From: Paenalcaligenes sp035302345
GTDB lineage: Bacteria; Pseudomonadota; Gammaproteobacteria; Burkholderiales; Burkholderiaceae_B
Length of the DNA stretch: 37,679 nt
Reading direction: 5' to 3'
Assembly: GCA_035302345.1 (NCBI GenBank)
Contig: DATGSS010000089.1
Span: 1 to 37,679 of the forward strand
The notes beneath the pieces were generated by a model. The model made no database searches, was not told the origin of the DNA, and was given only the letters and a program-made list of their open reading frames with translations. A program made the translations under genes and the position numbers. The stretch's first letter is position 1, and each line of letters starts with the position of its first letter. This document shows positions 25,424-33,967 of this stretch, piece after piece.

Positions 25424-26308
25424 CTACAGCAAAGACAAGAATCTGCCATCAGGGTCAAAGCATTGCTGCACCGCAGCATCAAGCTCTTGAGCCCATATTT
25501 TCTGCTCGTCACCAAAAGTAGGTTGCTGCTTGAATGAGGGTTGAGTACATGATTGACTGTCTAACACCACCCATTCGACCCAGCCCAAATCCAGCCCTTG
25601 CCCTAATACAAAATAAGCCAAATTAACCCTGCCCTGGTCTTGCAAGGCATCGAGTCGATAACGTGCAGGCCACACCGGCAAAGCCTGACAGCGCTGCCCT
25701 ATTTGAGTATCCAGCAGCTGGAATAATTGCGGGACCATACGCTGCAGCCGCGGGCTGTTGAGTGCCATACTAGATTGGGCACCAAATGGTCCCAAACGAG
25801 CCACAGAACAATCAGCCAGCACCATAGATGCCATCTGTACCCCAGTACTCTCCAAGCTACGATGTTGGTGAAAAGCCGAATCTGCCAGCCAACGAATGAA
25901 CATCATTTGCGCCGGCAAAGCTGAAAACTGAGTCAACCCTGCTGCAACCAGCTGTTGCATACGAACACCGGGTTCAATATAAAAACGGCCCTCATCATCA
26001 ATTGGTTCGCAGCGATTTAAATGAACTGGGTCGAGCCATAAAATCGGCTCAGGGTGTGCCGTAATCGTATTTAAATCCGTAGGCACTAACCCCAGTTGGA
26101 CCTCGAAATGCTGTGCCAATAAAAAGACGGCATGTACTTGGTTAGATTGGGTGGGGGTAAATATCCCGTGCTCGATGCCTTGGGCTGCCAAAGCAAAAGG
26201 CCGCAATTGCTCGGGAAACTCTTGAGACAAACGCTCATAAAAGCGTGCCCAATGGGTAGTTGCTGGGACCCGGCCCTTCAAAAAAGCACGACGAGAATTT
26301 GATGTCAT
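25424..26308 (-). CDS. FAD-binding-domain-like protein with RR motif
   Basis: This 294-residue protein of uncertain function resembles the N-terminal half of FAD-linked oxidases of the GlcD/PCMH type. It shows TPTQSNQVHAVFLLAQHF (the nucleotide-binding entry), ILWLDPVHLNRCEPIDDEG and RFYIEPGVRMQQLVAAGL, which match the usual order. The N-terminus SRRAFLKG has the form of a twin-arginine motif, but no hydrophobic segment follows (RVPATTHWARFYERL), so Tat export is doubtful. ATG 26308 places the RR motif at residues 6-7. An upstream in-frame ATG at 26350 is possible, and neither has a clear Shine-Dalgarno. It lies 95 bp behind maeB's start in the same orientation, suggesting co-occurrence but not a proven link. 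Confidence 0.65.
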   Translation of the reverse strand: MTSNSRRAFLKGRVPATTHWARFYERLSQEFPEQLRPFALAAQGIEHGIFTPTQSNQVHAVFLLAQHFEVQLGLVPTDLNTITAHPEPILWLDPVHLNRCEPIDDEGRFYIEPGVRMQQLVAAGLTQFSALPAQMMFIRWLADSAFHQHRSLESTGVQMASMVLADCSVARLGPFGAQSSMALNSPRLQRMVPQLFQLLDTQIGQRCQALPVWPARYRLDALQDQGRVNLAYFVLGQGLDLGWVEWVVLDSQSCTQPSFKQQPTFGDEQKIWAQELDAAVQQCFDPDGRFLSLL

Positions 26309-26415
26309 AATAAAATGATGTTTTTGCTGTGCTAAATACATCAAAATCATACTTCAGCACAGCCTTTTTGACGACTTTAGATTTACCTATTTAGCCAATA
26401 CAAAGCGGATTCTTT

Positions 26416-27591
26416 ATGCAACGCTCTGCTCATCTAGCTCAACGCACAGAAAATATCGTTCCTTTTCACGCTGTCGAATTATTCAAAGCGGCCCAAGCTC
26501 TAAGTCAGGCTGGCCATGACATTATTAGCCTGGGCATCGGCGAACCCGATTTTACCGCACCTAAACCAGTCGTTGAGGCTTTAAAAAAAGCCGCTGACCA
26601 AGGGCTTACCCAGTACACACCCCCCGCCGGCACCCCCGCCCTACGCGAAGCGCTGAGCGATTATTATGCTGATTTTTTCCAGGCACGGGTAGACCCCGAG
26701 CGCATCGTCATCACTGCAGGGGCCTCGGGCGCCCTTAGCTTAGTGTGTCTAACGATGATTAACCCCGGTGATGAGATTCTCATGCCTGACCCCTCGTACC
26801 CGGCCAACCAAAACTTTATCGTGTCAGCAGGCGGGGTGCCCAAATTAATCCCTACGACAGCATCTCATCGTTTTCATCTTACGGCTGCCGACATCGAGGC
26901 ACACTGGGGTACCCATACACGTGGCGTGCTTATTGCCTCTCCAAATAATCCCACCGGCGCCAGCATCGCCACCGATGATTTACGCGAATTGGTCGCAGCT
27001 GTGCGTGCCCGCGGTGGTTTTGTCATTATGGACGAAATTTACTTGGGTCTATATTACGAAGACGCCCCAAAAAGTGCCCTATGTATCGATGATGACATAG
27101 TCATTATTAATAGTTTTTCCAAATACTTTCACATGACTGGGTGGCGTTTGGGTTGGGCAATACTACCCCAGGAATTAAGTAATACCGCAGAAAAATTAGC
27201 CGCCAGTCTATCCATCTGTGCCCCTACTTTGGCGCAGCACGCTGCCTTGGCCTGTTTTAAGCAAGAGTGTTTGGATATTTACGAACAGCGACGTCTAGCC
27301 TTTAAATCTCGCTGCGAATACCTAGTGCCCGCACTCGAAGCCATTGGCTTTGACATCCCCGTTCATCCTGATGGTGCTTTTTATATTTACGCAGATATGA
27401 GCAAGTTTGGAGATGATAGCTATGAGTTTTCGCAGCACTTGCTCAATGCTGCACACGTAGCAGCGGTACCCGGTATTGATTTTGGGCCCCACTTTGCACC
27501 GCGCATGTTGCGTTTTTCTTATGCAACCGATCAATCCCGTCTGGAACAAGCCGTCAACCGTATGGATAAATTATTAAATGCCGGTGGCTAA
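26416..27591 (+). CDS. Class I/II pyridoxal-phosphate aminotransferase
   Basis: This 391-residue fold-type I aminotransferase has the PLP-binding Lys236 in NSFSKYFHMTGWRLGW, the SPNNPTG substrate loop near residue 175, MDEIYLGLYY with the PLP-pyridine Asp, and the C-terminal LRFSYA arginine that binds the substrate carboxylate. It belongs to the aspartate/aromatic aminotransferase-like group. The amino donor and acceptor cannot be assigned from sequence. AAGCGGA upstream of the ATG is a modest Shine-Dalgarno. It diverges from the FAD-domain protein across a short gap and converges with the lytic transglycosylase. Confidence 0.92.
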   Translation: MQRSAHLAQRTENIVPFHAVELFKAAQALSQAGHDIISLGIGEPDFTAPKPVVEALKKAADQGLTQYTPPAGTPALREALSDYYADFFQARVDPERIVITAGASGALSLVCLTMINPGDEILMPDPSYPANQNFIVSAGGVPKLIPTTASHRFHLTAADIEAHWGTHTRGVLIASPNNPTGASIATDDLRELVAAVRARGGFVIMDEIYLGLYYEDAPKSALCIDDDIVIINSFSKYFHMTGWRLGWAILPQELSNTAEKLAASLSICAPTLAQHAALACFKQECLDIYEQRRLAFKSRCEYLVPALEAIGFDIPVHPDGAFYIYADMSKFGDDSYEFSQHLLNAAHVAAVPGIDFGPHFAPRMLRFSYATDQSRLEQAVNRMDKLLNAGG

Positions 27592-27620
27592 ACTAGGCAG
27601 CTAAAGCAAACCGCCCTAGT
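27592..27620. terminator. Possible bidirectional hairpin between convergent genes
   Basis: ACTAGG at 27592-27597 pairs with CCTAGT at 27615-27620 across a 17-nt loop, filling the 24-bp gap between the aminotransferase and lytic transglycosylase stops. The T-tracts are short (CTTTGG, TTTAG), so this is a weak terminator candidate. Confidence 0.3.
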
Positions 27621-28512
27621 CTTTGGTGGCCACCCCCGAGGCCAGGGCAATACGACTGCGCTCTGAAAGGACACGTTTGCCATAACCACCATCGCTGGGG
27701 CCCGTAGCCCCGACATAACAGGCTAACGCCCCATTGATAGAGCCGCGCCGCTTTAAACAATCTGCCAATATTTGTGTCCCGATCTGTATATTGGCATCCG
27801 GGCTAAACACAGCTAGGGTGCCTTCGACAAAAGGCTCGAATTTCTCTTGGTGTACCTTGGTCATGACCTGCATCAGCCCCTGTGCGCCCACACCGCTCTC
27901 GGCAAAGGGGTTATAACTGGATTCAATAGCAATCACGGCCAACACCAACAAAGGGTCTAAATCTTTGGCCAACGCCTCGCGATACGCTATATCAATCACC
28001 GCTCCTACTGCGGTATAGGCGACACGGTACTTGCGCGCAATGTAACTTTGCAATGCCTCGTACTGGGTTTTCGTGATCCCAGCCAAATGCACAGGCTCGG
28101 TGGCCTCATCCAAAGATCGGGCAAACTCTATATAAGCGGACTGTCGATGCTCTCTGAGCGCCTGACCGGAACCATCAGCATCTACGGGTGGCCAACGGCG
28201 CGCATCGTCTTGAGCCAAGCCACCCGCAGCTGATTGGCCTGCTTTTTTAGACGGCGCATCAAAGCCATCATCTGAACCTGCACCCTGCACCAAAGCGCGA
28301 TGCATCGACCAGCCAGCCGGGCGCAACGTATCAATCACTGAAGCATAGATTTGTTCGGTTTGCTCGCGTGTCGAGGGGACTAGCCACAAAGAGAAAATAG
28401 TCACCAATGCGGCTATGCCAAAATAAATAGCACATAAATGCACGATCTCGCCCATGCGGTAAACCAACCGTTGAGGCCAATGGCTTTGATGGAAAACGCT
28501 TAATAACAACAT
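27616..28512 (-). CDS. Membrane-anchored lytic transglycosylase, SLT domain
   Basis: It cleaves the MurNAc-GlcNAc bond of peptidoglycan with formation of a 1,6-anhydro product. The 298-residue protein has one hydrophobic segment at about residues 24-45 that acts as signal anchor. A low-complexity periplasmic linker runs to about 125. The C-terminal SLT domain has catalytic Glu197 in AIESSYNPFAES, then GAQGLMQVM and the ALACYVGATGPS block near residue 265. An internal Met at residue 20 is an alternative start. AGGATGGGGGTGA before ATG 28512 supports the longer form. It diverges from ubiD. Confidence 0.9.
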   Translation of the reverse strand: MLLLSVFHQSHWPQRLVYRMGEIVHLCAIYFGIAALVTIFSLWLVPSTREQTEQIYASVIDTLRPAGWSMHRALVQGAGSDDGFDAPSKKAGQSAAGGLAQDDARRWPPVDADGSGQALREHRQSAYIEFARSLDEATEPVHLAGITKTQYEALQSYIARKYRVAYTAVGAVIDIAYREALAKDLDPLLVLAVIAIESSYNPFAESGVGAQGLMQVMTKVHQEKFEPFVEGTLAVFSPDANIQIGTQILADCLKRRGSINGALACYVGATGPSDGGYGKRVLSERSRIALASGVATKD

Positions 28513-28591
28513 TCACCCCCATCCTGGAATACAATAGCCCAATCATAACCCAACCCAATGATTTGTCAGAGCTCAAGAGGACGTAGCCAAA
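28513..28591. promoter_or_regulatory. Divergent SLT-ubiD intergenic region
   Basis: This 79-bp gap must hold the starts of both transcripts. TACAAT at 28530-28535 on the plus strand is a 5/6 match to a -10 box for ubiD, but the -35 (CAACAT, 17 bp upstream) is poor. AAGAGGA at about 28575-28581 is the ubiD Shine-Dalgarno. Confidence 0.3.
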
Positions 28592-30136
28592 GTGAAATAC
28601 CGTGATCTTCGCGATTTTGTTCAACAGCTAGAAAACCAAGGGCAGCTCAAACGTATACAACAACCCGTTTCAACCCATCTAGAGATTACCGCCCTTAGTG
28701 ATCAAGTATTGCGTGCGGGTGGCCCAGCGCTGCTTTTTGAAAATGCACAGCATCAAGGTCAGCCCACCCCATACCCCATACTGGCCAATCTTTTTGGTAC
28801 TACCCAGCGCGTAGCCTGGGGGATGGGCGAGGACAACATACAGGCACTACGCGATGTAGGGGTCTTATTAGCCGACCTCAAAGAGCCCGAAGCCCCTAGT
28901 GGCTTGCGTGATGCGATCTCCAAGGTCGTCATGCTCAAATCTGCCTTGTGGGATATGAGCCCTAAAACCATTCGCAAGGCGCCCTGCCAAGAGGTGGTCC
29001 TAGAGGGTGACGAGGTCGATTTGAACCAGCTGCCTATCCAGTTTTGTTGGCCGGGTGATGTCGCTCCATTGCTAACCTGGGGACTAACCATCACCAAAGG
29101 GCCGCATGCCAAACGCCAAAACCTGGGGATTTACAGACAACAACAATTAGGCCGCAACAAATTGATTATGCGGTGGCTAGCACACCGTGGTGGTGCCTTA
29201 GATTTTAGAGATCATGCCTTGACTCATCCGGGCACACCTTTTCCTATTGCGGTCGCTTTGGGCGCTGACCCCGCGACTATTCTTGGGGCGGTTACCCCCA
29301 TTCCGGATAGTTTGTCCGAATACCAATTTGCTGGGCTTTTACGCGGCTCGCGCACCGAGGTAGCCAAAGCCAAAGGCAGCGATCTGATGGTCCCAGCCTA
29401 CGCTGAGATTATCCTCGAAGGGCATATCTTGCCGCAAAGCGACCCTCGTGCCATCACCCCCCCTGAGGATCCCACACATCCACCACGCCCCAAAACAGAC
29501 TACGAAATAGCCCTCGAAGGCCCTTACGGGGATCACACCGGTTATTACAACGAACAAGAATGGTTCCCTGTTTTTACTGTCGAGCGCATCACCATGCGTA
29601 AGACCCCCATCTTCCACAGCACCTACACAGGCAAACCCCCTGATGAACCTGCTATTTTAGGTGAGGCTCTCAACGAGGTTTTCATCCCCCTGTTGCAAAA
29701 ACAGTTACCCGAAATCGTGGATTTTTACCTGCCTCCCGAAGGCTGTAGTTATCGCATGGCTGTAGTTTCAATACGCAAACAGTACGCTGGCCACGCCAAG
29801 CGGGTCATGTTTGGGGTATGGAGTATTTTGCGCCAATTTATGTACACAAAATTTATTGTGATTGTGGACGATGATATCGACACTCGCGACTGGAAAGAGG
29901 TCATATGGGCCATCACCACGCGCATGGACCCGGTACGGGACACCACCTTGGTGGATCACACGCCTATAGATTATTTGGATTTTGCCTCGCCTGTTTCAGG
30001 GTTGGGTGGCAAGATGGGCTTGGATGCCACTAACAAGTGGCCTGGCGAGACTCAACGCGAATGGGGTCGTATTATTGAAATGGATGATGAGGTCAGCCAG
30101 CGCATGGCCAAACTCTACGAAGAGCTTGGTTTATGA
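28592..30136 (+). CDS. ubiD: 4-hydroxy-3-polyprenylbenzoate decarboxylase
   Basis: This prenylated-FMN-dependent decarboxylase acts in ubiquinone synthesis, removing the carboxyl of 3-polyprenyl-4-hydroxybenzoate. The 514-residue length fits UbiD. Conserved stretches include LRDFVQQLE at the start, the cofactor-binding NLGIYRQQQLGRNKLIMRW near residue 180, DDDIDTRDWKEVIWA near 430, and ASPVSGLGGKMGLDATNKWPGE near the end. Translation starts at GTG 28592, supported by AGAGGA upstream and by the family N-terminus MKYRDLRDF. The flavin prenyltransferase ubiX is not in the window. Its last 22 bp overlap the convergent yqjK-like gene. Confidence 0.96.
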   Translation: MKYRDLRDFVQQLENQGQLKRIQQPVSTHLEITALSDQVLRAGGPALLFENAQHQGQPTPYPILANLFGTTQRVAWGMGEDNIQALRDVGVLLADLKEPEAPSGLRDAISKVVMLKSALWDMSPKTIRKAPCQEVVLEGDEVDLNQLPIQFCWPGDVAPLLTWGLTITKGPHAKRQNLGIYRQQQLGRNKLIMRWLAHRGGALDFRDHALTHPGTPFPIAVALGADPATILGAVTPIPDSLSEYQFAGLLRGSRTEVAKAKGSDLMVPAYAEIILEGHILPQSDPRAITPPEDPTHPPRPKTDYEIALEGPYGDHTGYYNEQEWFPVFTVERITMRKTPIFHSTYTGKPPDEPAILGEALNEVFIPLLQKQLPEIVDFYLPPEGCSYRMAVVSIRKQYAGHAKRVMFGVWSILRQFMYTKFIVIVDDDIDTRDWKEVIWAITTRMDPVRDTTLVDHTPIDYLDFASPVSGLGGKMGLDATNKWPGETQREWGRIIEMDDEVSQRMAKLYEELGL

Positions 30137-30687
30137 CCGCTGGCTCGGGCCTCGGCCGCCTCTAGCCTGGATTGCAAGGCCGCTAGCTCGGCCTGTGTGC
30201 TGTCCGGGTTGATAGCCTCAACAGGCTTATTTGTAGGCAACGAGTCATCAACAGGTACAGATAAATTTTGATTCGCCCTGGACTGTTGAAAACTGGTGGA
30301 TGATGCGGATGAATGGCGCTTTGAGCGGTGCTGGGTAGACTCATCCGAATCATCGCGCTCGAGACTGAAACGCAATAAGCGCAAGGCCACCAAACCTAGC
30401 GTAGGCCAACGTAAACTGCGCCCGCGTACCCCGCGAAAAAGCAACCAAGCACTGGAAAGCAATAGCTCGTAACGCTGATGTAAAGACCACAGGGCACGCC
30501 CCCATCTAAACGTCTTCATGGATCGCGACCCGACCCCCAAAAAACGCGCCAGCAAGTTTTGTGGATTCGCCTGGTCGACAAATTCACATCCCAACTCGCA
30601 TAGCTGCTGACGCTGTGAGGCGGCGCGCATACGCAATATTTCTTTGCGGATTTGACGCTCTATATGTTTTTGCGAAGGATTGCTCAT
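30115..30687 (-). CDS. YqjK-like protein, third member of yqjDE cluster
   Basis: This is a 190-residue protein of unknown function. A basic N-terminus (KHIERQIRKEILRMRAASQRQQL) leads to a Trp/Arg-rich central region with two short hydrophobic runs (RYELLLSSAWLLFRG and PTLGLVALRLLRF). A Ser/Gln/Ala-rich polar tail completes it. The W-R-L-rich middle and its place behind yqjD and yqjE resemble E. coli YqjK, but the protein is about twice as long because of the tail. Its start overlaps the yqjE stop (ATGA), indicating coupled translation. Its 3' end overlaps ubiD by 22 bp in opposite orientation. Confidence 0.65.
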   Translation of the reverse strand: MSNPSQKHIERQIRKEILRMRAASQRQQLCELGCEFVDQANPQNLLARFLGVGSRSMKTFRWGRALWSLHQRYELLLSSAWLLFRGVRGRSLRWPTLGLVALRLLRFSLERDDSDESTQHRSKRHSSASSTSFQQSRANQNLSVPVDDSLPTNKPVEAINPDSTQAELAALQSRLEAAEARASGHKPSSS

Positions 30688-31103
30688 AAAGGTCGGTTCT
30701 CGGACGGGTCTGCTTGGTCGGTCTGCGTGACATCCTCACGCAGGCGCTGTATGAGGTGTAAATCTTGTTTTAATTCATCCAAAGATGCCTGAAAAGGGAT
30801 AGGCCCACGCGTTAGGCGCACTATGACCTTGCGCGCAAAATATAAACTAAGGCCTGAATAAATAATTAAAATGGCCGCAAAGGCCCAATAACGCCATTCT
30901 GTAGGCCAAAAAAGCAATATCAGCAGAAAGGTGAGCACAATAATGGCCAGCACACCAAAAAACATGGCCGCTGCAACCCACACCAGCATGCGAATAAACG
31001 CACCTTTTTCTTCGCTAAACTCGATAGCAAATAACTCTAGGCGGGTCGCTAAAATCGCCACCAAGGTCTGAGACCACTGCCCAACTTTTTGCCGCAATGA
31101 CAT
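30684..31103 (-). CDS. Phage-holin-like membrane protein YqjE family
   Basis: This 139-residue inner-membrane protein has two adjacent hydrophobic helices (MLVWVAAAMFFGVLAIIVLT, about residues 45-70, and YWAFAAILIIYSGLSLYFA, about 79-98). An amphipathic N-terminus (GQWSQTLVAILATRLELFAIEFSEEK) is typical of the YqjE/holin-like family. E. coli YqjE is encoded with YqjD in stress-responsive membrane clusters; the biochemical role is unclear. AAGGG precedes the ATG. It follows yqjD after a hairpin terminator and overlaps the yqjK-like gene by 4 nt. Confidence 0.82.
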   Translation of the reverse strand: MSLRQKVGQWSQTLVAILATRLELFAIEFSEEKGAFIRMLVWVAAAMFFGVLAIIVLTFLLILLFWPTEWRYWAFAAILIIYSGLSLYFARKVIVRLTRGPIPFQASLDELKQDLHLIQRLREDVTQTDQADPSENRPL

Positions 31104-31144
31104 GGCACCCTTTGAATGATGGTAGATAATAAACAGTTAAAATG

Positions 31145-31170
31145 AAAAAGGCCCTGGAAGACCAGAGCCT
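31145..31170 (-). terminator. Intercistronic intrinsic terminator between yqjD and yqjE
   Basis: On the minus strand AGGCTCTGG-TCTT-CCAGGGCCT (31170-31149, one internal mismatch) runs into TTTTTC and a further T-rich stretch. It sits 12 bp past the yqjD stop and 45 bp before yqjE. It probably attenuates, so that yqjD is made in excess over yqjE and the yqjK-like gene. Confidence 0.75.
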
Positions 31171-31182
31171 ATCTGCGGTGAA

Positions 31183-31500
31183 TTAGCGTCGACTCAACAA
31201 TACACCAAGCAACAGACCCAATGCACCTGCTAGGCCGATAGCTTGCCAAGGCTTGTCATGAACATAGTCATCAGTGGCACGGATAGCCTGACGCCCACGA
31301 CGTGCGAGAGTCTCTTGGGTGTCTAGCAGCACCTCACGCGATTGTTTCAAGTGACGCATTGCCTTTTCGCGAATTTTGTTGGCCTTTTCTCCGGTACTGT
31401 CCGCAGCCTCTTGGAGCAGCTTTTCAGCCTCGTCAAGGTTTTTCTTGACGTCAGAAATGAACTCTTCTTCGATTTTGCGGATCGTTTCTTTGTCTACCAT
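31183..31500 (-). CDS. DUF883 family protein, YqjD/ElaB-like
   Basis: This 105-residue tail-anchored protein has a long charged helix (residues 1-75, rich in Glu/Lys/Arg, with repeated coiled-coil heptads). One C-terminal transmembrane helix follows, IGLAGALGLLLGVLLSRR. E. coli YqjD and ElaB of this family are inner-membrane proteins that associate with ribosomes in stationary phase. Whether this one does so is inference. AAGGAG precedes the ATG. It heads the yqjD-yqjE-yqjK-like group and is followed at once by a terminator hairpin. Confidence 0.88.
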   Translation of the reverse strand: MVDKETIRKIEEEFISDVKKNLDEAEKLLQEAADSTGEKANKIREKAMRHLKQSREVLLDTQETLARRGRQAIRATDDYVHDKPWQAIGLAGALGLLLGVLLSRR

Positions 31501-31676
31501 GTTGGAGCTCCTTGTATTATGAGCGATATTTTCACCCGCTCGTTGAAAACATAATGTTTATCCTACCCTATTTCTAATAACAGCCACAGCACTTTTAGTT
31601 AAAATAACGCTAAATATTGTGAATGGTTGTGAGTGTAGGGCGCATCTCTATCGGCTACGACAGCCCTTTCGCAAAC

Positions 31677-32318
31677 CTAGGTGACGTCTTTCTGACGGGT
31701 ACCAAAAATGCGATCCCCAGCATCGCCCAGGCCAGGCACAATATAAGAATTTTCATCTAAATGGCTATCCACAGAGGCGGTGTAGATCTGTACATCGGGG
31801 TGTTTTTCATGCACGGCCTGTATCCCTTCGGGTGCCGCCACCAACACCAGAGCACGGATGGTTTTACAGCCCGCAGCCTTGAGTAAATCGATGGTAGCAA
31901 CCATTGAGCCACCCGTTGCCAGCATGGGATCGATGATCAAGGCCCAGCGTTGATCAAGTTCGCCCACTAGTCGCTCTAGATAGGTATGTGCCTCGAGTGT
32001 TTCTTCGTTGCGGGCAATACCAATGACTGAGACCTTGGCCCCAGGAATGAGGCTAAGCACCCCATCTAACATACCAATACCAGCCCGCAAAATAGGCACG
32101 ACCGTGACTTTTTTGCCAGCCAACCTCTCGACAGCTACCGAGCCACACCACCCCTGAACCTCTTCGGCCATCAAAGGCAGATCTTTGGTCGCCTCGTAGG
32201 TTAACAAGGCGGCAATCTCTTGTGACATCTCACGGAAGTTTTTGGTGCTTAAATCTGCCTTTCTCATTAACCCCAACTTATGCCGAATCAAGGGGTGCTT
32301 AATCTCATGAATCGCCAT
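31677..32318 (-). CDS. upp: Uracil phosphoribosyltransferase
   Basis: It salvages uracil by forming UMP from uracil and PRPP. The 213-residue protein begins MAIHEIKHPLIRHKLGLMR as in the family. It carries PRPP-site residues in IDPMLATGGSMVATI (about 130-145), VPILRAGIGMLDG, and the C-terminal uracil-binding GLGDAGDRIFGT. ATG 32318 is preferred to an in-frame TTG four codons earlier, because GGGAG lies just upstream of it. The gene stands between the yqjD group and dacB, all in the same orientation, with 64 bp separating it from dacB. Confidence 0.96.
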   Translation of the reverse strand: MAIHEIKHPLIRHKLGLMRKADLSTKNFREMSQEIAALLTYEATKDLPLMAEEVQGWCGSVAVERLAGKKVTVVPILRAGIGMLDGVLSLIPGAKVSVIGIARNEETLEAHTYLERLVGELDQRWALIIDPMLATGGSMVATIDLLKAAGCKTIRALVLVAAPEGIQAVHEKHPDVQIYTASVDSHLDENSYIVPGLGDAGDRIFGTRQKDVT

Positions 32319-32382
32319 CTTTTCTCCCAAGCGCAGCGAATAAATTATTCGTAAAAAACCATCATCTCATCACAGCATACAC

Positions 32383-33834
32383 TTAATGCTCGGCCACCCA
32401 TTTGACCAATGCGTCATTAAAGGGCCGAATGGCCGCTGCTTGTGCATGATTGGCAATAGAAACCAAAATATAACGTTTGCCGTTGGCAGCCAGCACGTAG
32501 CCAGCCAAAGCGCGTGCATCACGTAAAGTGCCCGTCTTTAGATGAGCACGGCCGCGCACCTCGTCGTCGTGCAAACGCCGGCGTACCGTACCGTCTACCC
32601 CTGAAATCGCCAAGGAAGACATAAACTCGGGCATAAAAGGTGAATACCAAGCCTGCTGTAGCATTTGCGTTAGGCCTTGGGCTGTCACCGCAGCAATGCG
32701 CGATAATCCCGAACCATTATCAATTTCCCAACCACGGGTATTGACCCCATCCGCATTTAACAAACGGGTGGCTGCCGATGCCCCATGATGATTTTGCGCC
32801 CCTCCTTGGGCGGTCTGTGCACCCAGGCTGAGTAGCAAGTGGTTTGCCATTAAATTATTGCTTTGTTTGTTAATCAAACGAATCACATCAGCCAGCGGTA
32901 CTGAATCGTGCCAAACAATCAAATCAGCATTGCGCGGTACAGTACCCGATTTAAATCCGCGCGCCAAGGTCCCACCTAACTCGCGCCATAACATACGAAA
33001 TACAGACTCAAAGAACTGGGGCTGGTCCAAAACCAAACGATACAAGGAAAACTCGCCACAAGAGCCCGCGGCTTGGCCTTTGAGTTGAATCGTCACGCCC
33101 CCTTGGGGCTGACGCTTAACATCTGTTTGCACAGCAGGGGAGCCCGGGCAGCGTTGATTGCTCCATTCGAGCTGATTATCCAAACGCACCCCAGGTAATG
33201 GTGGGTCTATAAAAGCCAACCATTGTTTACGCTGTTTGTCGGGCTGCATGACGATACGTGCTGCGCCCAATCCTACAACCATGGCATCAGAGCTCGCGTT
33301 ATAGGGGCGATCACCTGCGCCATCAAAAGCATAAGTATCGATGCCTACCTGCCCAAAAACAGAGCGGTCAACTACAACCTCGGTCAGGTTTTTAACCCCT
33401 CGCATACGCAAATCACGCAATAAACTCCATAAATCAGCGATAGAAAACACCGGATCGCCGGCGGCCTTTATATAAAGAGGACCTTTTAGAGTGCCTTGCT
33501 CATCGACCTTAAAGTTTTGAGCGTATAATTCAGTGCGCCAACGATGTTCGGGGCCTAGCCCGATTAAAGCCGTCCATGTAGTGACCAGCTTCATCACCGA
33601 AGCAGGGTTTCTCGGTGTATTAGCATTAATGCTGATGAGATCGGGCCCGTCAATTTCTTTGACCACCAAAGACAAGGCAGATTCGGGCAAACCAGTCTTT
33701 TGCCATGCACTTTGCAGTTCGCTAGGCAAACCCTGCGCAAACGCCTGGGCACCATAGGTTGTCCAGGCTAAAAAAAGCAGTAGGCAAGATAACCACCTAG
33801 TTGTTATTCTGTGTACGTTTTTTTGTGCGCGCAT
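32383..33834 (-). CDS. dacB: D-alanyl-D-alanine carboxypeptidase/endopeptidase (PBP4)
   Basis: This periplasmic class C penicillin-binding protein (peptidase S13) trims or cleaves peptidoglycan cross-links. The 483-residue protein has a signal peptide (basic RAQKNVHRITTRW, hydrophobic LSCLLLFLAW, likely cut after AQAFA near residue 33). All three serine-peptidase motifs are present: Ser79-x-x-Lys82 in NPASVMKL, SNN in KQSNNLMANHLL, and KTG in HLKTGTLRDA. ATG 33834 is used because AAAAGGGG lies 5-6 nt upstream. An ATG seven codons earlier has none. It diverges from queA across 133 bp. Confidence 0.95.
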   Translation of the reverse strand: MRAQKNVHRITTRWLSCLLLFLAWTTYGAQAFAQGLPSELQSAWQKTGLPESALSLVVKEIDGPDLISINANTPRNPASVMKLVTTWTALIGLGPEHRWRTELYAQNFKVDEQGTLKGPLYIKAAGDPVFSIADLWSLLRDLRMRGVKNLTEVVVDRSVFGQVGIDTYAFDGAGDRPYNASSDAMVVGLGAARIVMQPDKQRKQWLAFIDPPLPGVRLDNQLEWSNQRCPGSPAVQTDVKRQPQGGVTIQLKGQAAGSCGEFSLYRLVLDQPQFFESVFRMLWRELGGTLARGFKSGTVPRNADLIVWHDSVPLADVIRLINKQSNNLMANHLLLSLGAQTAQGGAQNHHGASAATRLLNADGVNTRGWEIDNGSGLSRIAAVTAQGLTQMLQQAWYSPFMPEFMSSLAISGVDGTVRRRLHDDEVRGRAHLKTGTLRDARALAGYVLAANGKRYILVSIANHAQAAAIRPFNDALVKWVAEH

Positions 33835-33967
33835 GAACACCCCTTTTTGAATCATTGCCGCATTTTAATGTGAAGTGGTAAAACACAGCTGCGGCCGCCT
33901 TGGCTGCGCCGTTGACTACCCAAGCATGGCATCGCTCAATTATATATAACAATGCCAAAGGTTTTTT
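33835..33967. promoter_or_regulatory. Divergent dacB-queA intergenic region
   Basis: This 133-bp region must hold promoters for both genes. TTGACT (about 33912-33917) followed after 17 bp by CTCAAT and then TATATATAA is a plausible queA promoter. For dacB I see no convincing pair. No hairpins or repeats stand out. Confidence 0.3.

Noticed and set aside
31620..31676. Possible terminator after upp (AGGGC...GCCCT)
   Set aside because: The loop is about 21 nt, the stem only 5 bp, and no T-tract follows.
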